The notes below the pieces were generated by a model, which saw only the letters and a program-made list of their open reading frames with translations, had not been told where the DNA came from and did no database searches. A DNA stretch of 16,966 nucleotides. Origin: Treponema sp. GTDB lineage: Bacteria; Spirochaetota; Spirochaetia; Treponematales; Breznakiellaceae. Each line of letters starts with the position of its first letter. Within the stretch, counting starts at the first letter, position 1. The translations under genes were made by a program, and so were the position numbers. Where the stretch lies: NCBI GenBank assembly GCA_031257595.1, contig JAIROH010000256.1, positions 1-16,966 of the forward strand, in the 5' to 3' direction. Positions 8,068-13,669 of this stretch are shown one piece after another.

Positions 8068-8090
8068 CTCTTTTTTAATAAAATGTCAAC

Positions 8091-8160
8091 GTTCAATAGA
8101 AATGTCACCTATTTCCGTTCAATAGAAATGTCACCTATTTCCGTTCAATAGAAATGTCAC
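8091..8160. repeat. 2.7 tandem copies of a 26-bp repeat
   Basis: Copies start at 8091, 8117 and 8143. All share GTTCAATAGAAATGTCAC; the first two add CTATTTCC, and the third stops after 18 bases. The copies are identical. A related AAATGTCAAC lies just before copy 1 (8081-8090). Read on the minus strand they contain GTGACATTTCTATTGAAC. Several insertion-sequence families carry repeated short transposase-binding motifs of this style at their ends, and the array abuts a transposase-like C-terminal frame. I therefore read it as a leftover element end (inference). Confidence 0.8.
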
Positions 8161-8161
8161 A

Positions 8162-8251
8162 TCAGGCGACAGCGGACACAGGCTGGTTTGCCTCCTTTTT
8201 GGGTAGTAGTTCTTTAATCTTAAGCGGTATGTCATATGTATTGCCCAAATT
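8162..8251 (-). pseudogene. Possible transposase C-terminal remnant
   Basis: A minus-strand frame ends at a TGA at 8162-8164, one base from the tandem repeats, and its last 29 codons read like protein: YDIPLKIKELLPKKEANQPV followed by SAVA. There is no start codon of its own; upstream the frame runs into the promoter and ribosome site of the plus-strand reductase gene. A stop codon touching repeated end motifs is the layout of an insertion sequence's transposase end. I cannot assign a family. The stretch is short enough that chance is possible. Confidence 0.4.
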
Positions 8252-8282
8252 AACCGATGGACCTATAATGCGGCAAAAGGAG
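8241..8282 (+). promoter_or_regulatory. Promoter and ribosome site of the SDR gene
   Basis: TTGCCC (8241-8246) and a perfect TATAAT (8264-8269) are separated by exactly 17 bases, a textbook sigma70 pair. AAGGAG (8277-8282) follows and is 7 bases before the ATG at 8290. If the usual -10 to start distance applies, transcription begins around 8276, so the leader is very short or the ribosome site sits at the mRNA's 5' end. The promoter overlaps the presumed transposase remnant, so the gene may owe its promoter to the scar. Confidence 0.7.
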
Positions 8283-8289
8283 CGGTCGG

Positions 8290-9018
8290 ATGGAAATGAA
8301 TGGAAAAACAGCGGTAATTACCGGAGGCGCGGGGGGAATCGGCGGCGAAACGGCGCGCCTGTTCGCAAAACGGGGCGCAAAGAAGGTATGGCTGGTGGAT
8401 ATAGATGATCCCCATGGAGAGAAGTTGGCCGGGGATCTGCGTGAATTCTGTGAGTGCGAATACCGTCATGTGGACGTGACCGACGAAAAAGAGGTAACGG
8501 TTTTTTTTGGGGAGCTTGGTTCTTCCCTGGACGTGATGTTTAACTGCGCCGGGATTACCAGTGTGAAAGGCCTCATGGAAACCGACGAGACGCTTTGGAA
8601 CCGCATTATGGGAGTAAATGTGACCAGCGCTTTTTTATTCTCCAGGGAGGCGATGCGTTTAATGATCGCCCAAAAGACAGGACGTATCATTAATGTTTCC
8701 TCCATTTCCGCCTATGTGGGCGGTATCCGTACCAGTCCGGCGTACGCCGCGTCCAAAGCGGCCATTATTGGTTTAACCCGAGCCCTGGCGAAATACGGCG
8801 CTCCTCACAAAGTGACGGTAAACGCGGTTGTCCCCGGCCTGGTCGATACCAACATGACCCGGGCAGATGATTTTGTGTATTCCTCCGACGAGGTGCCCCT
8901 GGGGTATGTGGCCAAAGCCTCGGATATAGCCCAGGCGGTGTTGTTTCTTGCTTCCGGTCAAGGCGCCTATATCACGGGACAATGCCTCAATATTAACGGC
9001 GGCATGTATTTCGCCTGA
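8290..9018 (+). CDS. Short-chain dehydrogenase/reductase (SDR), FabG-like
   Basis: A 242-residue classical SDR. The cofactor motif is TGGAGGIGGETA (TGxxxGxG type) near residues 11-22, and NCAGI is the conserved Asn-Ala-Gly segment. The catalytic set is complete: Asn in the MGVNVTSAF helix, Ser in NVSSISAY, and Tyr-x-x-x-Lys in YAASKAA. The ending YITGQCLNINGGMYFA is the standard SDR close. WLVDIDDP, with Asp after the second strand, favours NAD(H) over NADP(H). Motifs cannot separate a 3-oxoacyl-ACP reductase from a sugar, polyol or secondary-alcohol dehydrogenase. The gene stands alone on the plus strand, with no fatty-acid synthesis neighbours, so FabG itself is less likely than a catabolic SDR. 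Confidence 0.88.
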   Translation: MEMNGKTAVITGGAGGIGGETARLFAKRGAKKVWLVDIDDPHGEKLAGDLREFCECEYRHVDVTDEKEVTVFFGELGSSLDVMFNCAGITSVKGLMETDETLWNRIMGVNVTSAFLFSREAMRLMIAQKTGRIINVSSISAYVGGIRTSPAYAASKAAIIGLTRALAKYGAPHKVTVNAVVPGLVDTNMTRADDFVYSSDEVPLGYVAKASDIAQAVLFLASGQGAYITGQCLNINGGMYFA

Positions 9019-9170
9019 GCTGGCGGCCGTGTTCTGACAAATACGGATTGTGTAGAGCCTTTATTTAACCGGCAAAGGTTTACTCTTATAGTTTGACCAA
9101 ATCAACGAACGGATAGTGCCAAAGTCCACAGCTGCGTAGCTGCCAACGTTGCCGGTGATACTGTAATGCA

Positions 9171-9317
9171 CATGTGCCCGGAGGATATAACAGGCGCACA
9201 CAGAAGAAAGGTGAAGGCGGGTGTCCGTGGAAACGGTACGAACTTGCTTTGTGCCGTTTCCATGGACAGGCCCCGCCAGTTTCGTTTTTGTGCGCCTGTT
9301 CAAGGCACGGGCACATG
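9171..9317 (+). repeat. 147-bp interrupted palindrome (long hairpin element)
   Basis: Arms pair around a centre at 9244-9245: 9171-9180 with 9308-9317 (10 bp), 9189-9200 with 9289-9300 (12 bp), 9216-9221 with 9272-9277 (6 bp), and 9222-9239 with 9251-9268 (18 positions). Between them are internal loops, and the apex loop has 11 bases. In the 18-position stem the two non-Watson-Crick positions (9227/9263 and 9237/9253) are G-T and T-G on the plus strand, hence G-U wobbles in a plus-strand RNA but C-A mismatches in a minus-strand RNA. It lies between convergent genes (SDR and lipoprotein) in a 361-bp space with no convincing coding frame. It may be a structured RNA, a mobile palindrome or a double terminator. 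Confidence 0.75.
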
Positions 9318-9379
9318 CGCCTCGAAAAGCGGCGATGCGGACTAAAGCTGTCATTTTGATGTTTGATTTTGTCAGGACA

Positions 9380-10531
9380 CTACTTTACCTTTTTTATCAT
9401 CCCAAGGAATTCGGAACCGCTTACCGTTCCGGCCCCGTTAAAGTTTCTGCCGTCTATGAGCGCCATAAATTCCCGTTCCACACAGCCGAGTATCGAATCA
9501 AAAAAGATTGAATCCCTGGGGAGATCCGGTATGGGGCTTCTGCCGGGATAGCGGTAGGAATAGCGGGTAAGGATGCTTCTGTCTCCGCGGTTTTCCGCCA
9601 AAAGCCGCCACAGGTACCACGCGGCGCCCGCGCGGAGAACCGGATCCCGCAGGGCCGTCTTGCTCGGCAGGCCGTCATAGGCCGAAACGACGTTTATTTC
9701 CTGGGTCGGCGGGATAACGGAGGTTTCGTAGAGCCGCCTGAAAAGATCGCCTGTCGCCCAGGATCGTCCGGCGGTTATGAAGCGGAGCAGCTCGCTCTCC
9801 GCGATGCTCAGCTCCAAAACGTCTTCCCAGCTTATTTCGCTTTTAAGGGCTATTTCGGCGCTTTTTCCGCCCGTCCCTTCGAGGTTCCGCAGTGTCCACG
9901 CCTTTTCCCGCAGGGTTCCGTAGGTTTCCGCATAAACGGCGGAAAGCTGGGGAAAGGCCGTGTCGAAGGCCGCCACGGCTTCGCGGTAGTAGTTTTGTTC
10001 CAGGGAACCAAGGGCAAGCTCTATGTGAAACTCCCCGCTTTTTCCAAAGAAACTTCCTCCCGCGGCTTCGGCAATCGCCGCCTCGGCAAGGCTTGCGCGG
10101 ACGGACGGATCGCGTTCCATTCTGATGGAAAGCACCCGCGCTTCGGTGTTTCCGGGGCTTAGTGATTCAGATTTTTTCAGGGCGGCCTCGGCTTCCCTCT
10201 GTTTTCCTTCAAGCAGAAACAGCCTACCCGACCAGGCGGAAAGCCGGCCTTCAAAATTTCTGTCTTTAACGCTGCTTTTTTCAAGGCTCGTGACTTTCGC
10301 CCTGGCCTGTTCCATGGCGGTTCTGCGTTCCGTTCCGGTTTTGGCGTCAATCGAAACGATCGCGCTTTCAAGTTCCGCGATCGCGGCAAGGTCTCCCTCG
10401 GACGAGTAGAGACGGTCGGTCTGCATCGACTGGCATCCGAAAAGAAAGATCGCCGCGGCGGTCACACAAAACCACACGTATTTTTTTACGCCGGAAAAAA
10501 GGCAAGCCTCGAACCGCTTTGTTTGTTTCAT
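9380..10531 (-). CDS. Outer-envelope lipoprotein with TPR-like region and SLH-like C-terminus
   Basis: A 383-residue lipoprotein: the signal segment KKYVWFCVTAAAIFLFGC ends in lipobox LFGC with the lipidated Cys at residue 33. Residues from about 60 to 250 are helical and TPR-like (GRLFLLEGKQREAEAALKKS, LALGSLEQNYYREAVAAFDT). The last 100 or so residues resemble an S-layer-homology domain (LRAGAAWYLWRLLAE, IPDLPRDSIFFDSILGCVE, then SGSEFLGMIKKVK). The role is probably structural, in the cell envelope. The frame extends 39 codons further upstream, but ATG 10531 is chosen: AGGTGG precedes it by 8 bases, and it overlaps the repaired stop of the upstream gene as ATGA. I do not recognise a named homologue. 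Confidence 0.78.
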   Translation of the reverse strand: MKQTKRFEACLFSGVKKYVWFCVTAAAIFLFGCQSMQTDRLYSSEGDLAAIAELESAIVSIDAKTGTERRTAMEQARAKVTSLEKSSVKDRNFEGRLSAWSGRLFLLEGKQREAEAALKKSESLSPGNTEARVLSIRMERDPSVRASLAEAAIAEAAGGSFFGKSGEFHIELALGSLEQNYYREAVAAFDTAFPQLSAVYAETYGTLREKAWTLRNLEGTGGKSAEIALKSEISWEDVLELSIAESELLRFITAGRSWATGDLFRRLYETSVIPPTQEINVVSAYDGLPSKTALRDPVLRAGAAWYLWRLLAENRGDRSILTRYSYRYPGRSPIPDLPRDSIFFDSILGCVEREFMALIDGRNFNGAGTVSGSEFLGMIKKVK

Positions 10532-13304
10532 TTGAATTTCCACCTGTAGAGTTTGTTGTCCAGCCGGCGCCGATACATTCCACACTGCCGTCCCCGTCGA
10601 AATCGCCAAAAACAGGCTTTCCCCATACGGGCAGGGGGAACCCTTCAAGGGTGTTGAGGGATCTGGAGAATCCGTAAAGGGCGTTGCCTTCGCCGGTAAT
10701 AAAAACTTCCGGGGTTCCGTCCCCGTCTACGTCGAAGGTTTCGATAAACCCATTTTCCTTTACTTTGAGGCCGCTTACGCGCTGCTCAACGGCGGCGCCG
10801 TACATATCCACCTGGTACAGGATACCTTCTTCAGAGACAAGCCAGAGAAAGGTTCCGTCCCATACCGGCTGGAGGAAAAAGACCCCGTCAAGCTGGATCG
10901 GGAAACCTGGAATGACCGAGCCGTCTTCCCCGTATACGTTCAGTTCTCCGGCCATTGTAACAAATCCCATCATAAAATTCCCCGATGCCTGGTTTCCGCC
11001 GGCCTTAAACAGAAGCGGGCTTCCATAGGCGATGTTGGGGGCAAACACCGGCCAGCCCGGCAGGGCTTCGCCGTCAAGGCGCGTTACGTACAGTTCGCCG
11101 AGGAAGCTTTTCGGATAAAACGCCATAAGAGATTCCTGGGGCGTTCTTCCTGTATTTTCCATAAACATTGGGGCCGAAAGAACCGTTGCGGAGTATTCGG
11201 GGCCGATACGGTTAAGCTCTCCCTTGGCGTCCATCGAATAAAGTACGCCTTTTTCCCCATCCTCGGCGGCAAGGTACAGTTTTCCGCCCCAGGCCGCCGG
11301 CGCCGCGGAAGGCTTGATTCCGGTTATTACCGGGAACGGCGGGGAAGCTTCCATGTTTCCGTTTACCAGTGTCACAAGACCCCGGGAGCTTAGCACCCAG
11401 GCGGCGCTTTCGCCCAATGATCTCGGACGCGGCCCTTCCGCCGGAATGACCCATACGGAATCCTCTCCCTTAAGCTCGTATACGGCGTGATCCGCGGGAT
11501 TTACCGCCAGCGCGGAATTACCCCGTGTAAGCAGGACGCGGCTTTCGGTTCCCGCGGCGTTTGTCACCGTGTAGACCTGGCTGCCGATTCTTCCGCCAAG
11601 GCTTATCGGATAGCCAGGAACAGGCTCTACTCCCTTCCCCGCGCCGGGTACAATCGAAAGAGAGAACCCAAGAACGCTGTCTTTGACGGACACTCTTAAA
11701 AGGCCCTGCCGGTAAAGCCTTAACAGGGACGCGGCGGGACTTCCGCCCTTGAGGAAAAACGGAAGGGATCGGTCCAGGGAATAAAAAAGCGACAGGGCCG
11801 CGTTGTCGTCTCCAACGGCGGTCAAGGTTCTCCAGATTTCGGTTCTGGGAAGAATGTTGTTTTGCCTGACTGAATTTACCGCGGCAAGCAGGTTTTCAGG
11901 AGATTCGGAAACCAGGAGCCAGCCTTCGTGAACCGTATAGTAGGGGGTGGGGATGTTTATTTCCATAAAGCGGAGTATCGCGTCAATAAACGAAGGGAGC
12001 CGTATCTGGGGAATCCGGTTTCCGTCAAGGACAAACCGCGTGTCTTCGTCAAGAAAAAGCGTCGAAAAAGCCTTGTCGAAAACCTCCTGGCGTTTCGCCT
12101 CGTTTCCGATTTTGACGGCAAAAATGGGCGACGGCCGTTCTTCAAGGCCGAATACGGCAAATTCAGAGGCTGTCCAGGAATAAAGCAGATCGTCGAGACT
12201 TAAGCCCAAAAGCATACGGGAAGCCTTGTCGGCGGTATCAAGGGAATTTTGCAACGAGGCGCCGGTTACCACGGACAGGACGCCGAGAAGCTCTTCAAAG
12301 CTTCCCGCGGAAAGACCCGTACAGTATTGGGTCGTATCAGGCAGGATCGCCATAAGCGACGGCGGAACGGAATTTTTTTCCAGTATCCGCGTAAAGGCTT
12401 CGTTGCCGGTTTCAACGGGAACGGTAAGGGAAATGTCGAGCCTGCTCCGTTCCACGATAAGCCCCAGTTCCAGAAAAGGCGGAAAATTCAATTCCCTTAT
12501 GGCACTGGTCAACAGAGGGTTGTTTTCACCAAGCGTCGAGACGACGGTTTTTGAAGACAACAGCAGGGAAAGATCGTTCTTCTTTCCCACGATGGATTTT
12601 CCCGGCGAATATTCGGCGCCATCGGACTGGAAAACCGCGCCGAAAAGCTTTTCATTATTGGAAAAAATCATCAGGTTCCGTTTGGGAGCGATGTAGAATA
12701 CGCTGTTTCCGGAACGGTACTCAAAGCGCGACAGGTTCCCCTGGACATAGTACAGATCCGGCGCGTTGAGGCGGGGGGCGATAAACGGCATAAGCCGGAG
12801 CAGCGGGGCGAGGAAACCCGAATCCCAGGCGGCGATAAAGCTTCCATTGGTGTCTACAAGCGCCGCGGAAAGCCGGCCCTGCAGGGCAAAACGCGCCCAG
12901 CGGTTTTGCAGCAGCCCGCTGTTTTTAAGCTGATTCAGGACCGGCGTAAGGGAGACCAGCGCGGGGTTCGACATAATGGCCGGAAGCGATTCGTGATCCA
13001 GTACCTTTTCCGCAAGGCCGGCCGGATTTTGGACAACGGCGTAAGCGGCAAAATTGTCGGGAATTACCGATCCCGGCGCTATCCTGGTAAGGAAAAACAC
13101 CAGCTCGGTTACCAGAAACAAAAACAGTACAAAAAGTACAACGAACCGGAAAAAACGGAAAAGCAGCGGCATTTTACGTTTTTTCGGCTTTTTTTCTTTT
13201 CCGGGGCTTTCCTCTGTTCCGGAAACGTTTTTTTTAATCCCTGTCGCAGGGCTGGGTTCCGTTAGCGGCAAAACTCCGGGTTCCTGGTTACTATCATCTG
13301 ACAT
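10368..13304 (-). CDS. Membrane-anchored FG-GAP/beta-propeller protein with 3'-end frameshift
   Basis: A large protein of about 978 codons as read. It starts with a Lys/Pro-rich cytoplasmic tail (1-45), one membrane helix (about 46-74, MPLLFRFFRFVVLFVLFLFL and onward), then a long extracytoplasmic part. The second half has propeller/FG-GAP features, ending with two calcium-binding-like repeats, DVDGDGTPEVFITG and DFDGDGSVECIGAG. ATG 13304 lies 7 bases from GGAGG, whereas ATG 13310 is too close. The last 63 codons as read (10371-10559) are out of phase and overlap the lipoprotein gene. One extra G in the TGG at 10560-10562 would give WDNKLYRWKFK and a stop at 10528-10530, about 925 residues. 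I infer a one-base deletion or sequencing error. Function is unknown; it probably acts in the envelope with the lipoprotein. Confidence 0.8.
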   Translation of the reverse strand: MSDDSNQEPGVLPLTEPSPATGIKKNVSGTEESPGKEKKPKKRKMPLLFRFFRFVVLFVLFLFLVTELVFFLTRIAPGSVIPDNFAAYAVVQNPAGLAEKVLDHESLPAIMSNPALVSLTPVLNQLKNSGLLQNRWARFALQGRLSAALVDTNGSFIAAWDSGFLAPLLRLMPFIAPRLNAPDLYYVQGNLSRFEYRSGNSVFYIAPKRNLMIFSNNEKLFGAVFQSDGAEYSPGKSIVGKKNDLSLLLSSKTVVSTLGENNPLLTSAIRELNFPPFLELGLIVERSRLDISLTVPVETGNEAFTRILEKNSVPPSLMAILPDTTQYCTGLSAGSFEELLGVLSVVTGASLQNSLDTADKASRMLLGLSLDDLLYSWTASEFAVFGLEERPSPIFAVKIGNEAKRQEVFDKAFSTLFLDEDTRFVLDGNRIPQIRLPSFIDAILRFMEINIPTPYYTVHEGWLLVSESPENLLAAVNSVRQNNILPRTEIWRTLTAVGDDNAALSLFYSLDRSLPFFLKGGSPAASLLRLYRQGLLRVSVKDSVLGFSLSIVPGAGKGVEPVPGYPISLGGRIGSQVYTVTNAAGTESRVLLTRGNSALAVNPADHAVYELKGEDSVWVIPAEGPRPRSLGESAAWVLSSRGLVTLVNGNMEASPPFPVITGIKPSAAPAAWGGKLYLAAEDGEKGVLYSMDAKGELNRIGPEYSATVLSAPMFMENTGRTPQESLMAFYPKSFLGELYVTRLDGEALPGWPVFAPNIAYGSPLLFKAGGNQASGNFMMGFVTMAGELNVYGEDGSVIPGFPIQLDGVFFLQPVWDGTFLWLVSEEGILYQVDMYGAAVEQRVSGLKVKENGFIETFDVDGDGTPEVFITGEGNALYGFSRSLNTLEGFPLPVWGKPVFGDFDGDGSVECIGAGWTTNSTGGNSNETNKAVRGLPFFRRKKIRVVLCDRRGDLSFRMPVDADRPSLLVRGRPCRDRGT

Positions 13305-13338
13305 GCGCATACCTCCACCGGGATTAACCGGAAGGATA

Positions 13339-13367
13339 ATTATAGGTCATTGTTAACAAGAATCCGG
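13339..13367 (-). promoter_or_regulatory. Candidate promoter of the envelope operon
   Basis: A perfect minus-strand TATAAT at 13344-13339 sits 34 bases upstream of the ATG at 13304. A -35 at 17-base spacing would be CCGGAT (13367-13362), which is poor. A better TTGACT lies near 13379-13374, but its 29-base gap to TATAAT is too long. The -10 box is convincing; the promoter as a whole is not. Confidence 0.35.
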
Positions 13368-13393
13368 CGAAAGTCAAGTTAGCGGACATGCGC

Positions 13394-13555
13394 CGGCAAT
13401 TCAAAGTTTAACTATTTCGAAAATCCAAAAGACGCCTAAAAAATTTATCGGGGGGCGGGGCAAAACATGGGGCCCCTTCCCCATATTTTGCCGGCAGACA
13501 CCCCGCGCTGACTTTTATGAGCGTCTTTTGCCTTATCGTGAACTTTGAATTGCCG
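13394..13555 (-). repeat. 162-bp interrupted palindrome upstream of the envelope operon
   Basis: Arms pair in order: 13394-13408 with 13541-13555 (15 bp perfect, CGGCAATTCAAAGTT), 13426-13435 with 13521-13530 (10 bp perfect, CAAAAGACGC), 13450-13454 with 13501-13505 (CGGGG/CCCCG), and 13459-13472 with 13479-13492 (13 of 14), with a 6-base apex. The single odd position (13466/13485) is C-A on the plus strand but G-U in a minus-strand RNA, so the fold slightly favours minus-strand transcription. It lies in a 365-bp space without a coding frame, between the cyclase stop and the FG-GAP gene. Architecture and size resemble the palindrome at 9171-9317, but the sequences are unrelated. Confidence 0.75.
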
Positions 13556-13579
13556 CTAAAAGGGGAGAGAGTACAAGGT

Positions 13580-13647
13580 AAAAATGGTCAAATTGTCATT
13601 GGGTATTGGGTGATAGCGGAGAGGAATTCAACAATTTGACCATTTTT
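13580..13647 (-). terminator. 17-bp perfect stem-loop, likely terminator of the cyclase gene
   Basis: Arms 13580-13596 (AAAAATGGTCAAATTGT) and 13631-13647 are perfectly complementary over 17 bp, with a 34-base loop. Read leftward, the hairpin begins 22 bases past the cyclase stop, and its 3' arm ends in TTTTT. That fits a rho-independent terminator, although the T-run is part of the stem and the loop is unusually long. The plus strand also ends in TTTTTT, so it could act in both directions. Confidence 0.6.
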
Positions 13648-13669
13648 TGGTTGAATCTTTTCATTACCG

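Noticed and set aside
8091..8160. Tandem repeats as a CRISPR array.
   Set aside because: The units are directly adjacent with no unique spacers, and no cas genes are present.
9171..9317. Retron msr-msd or diversity-generating element.
   Set aside because: There is no reverse transcriptase in the window and no template/variable repeat pair.
9061..9359. Overlapping reading frames on both strands that share similar peptides (for example CPWKRH on minus and CPWKRY on plus).
   Set aside because: The similarity follows directly from the palindrome: the two arms read the same way on opposite strands. None has a ribosome site or recognisable domain.
9095..9373. GACCAAATCAACG (9095) and the inverted GTTTGATTTTGTC (9361-9373) as outer ends of a larger element of about 280 bp.
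   Set aside because: Only 11 of 13 bases match, and the pair is off-centre by about 20 bases relative to the inner palindrome, so chance is likely.
10532..10648. Upstream extension of the lipoprotein by 39 codons.
   Set aside because: It would bury the signal peptide, and it overlaps the well-supported C-terminal coding of the FG-GAP gene.
11928..12769. Long plus-strand frames antisense to the FG-GAP gene.
   Set aside because: They are shadows of a GC-rich coding gene: several overlap one another and none shows a domain or ribosome site.
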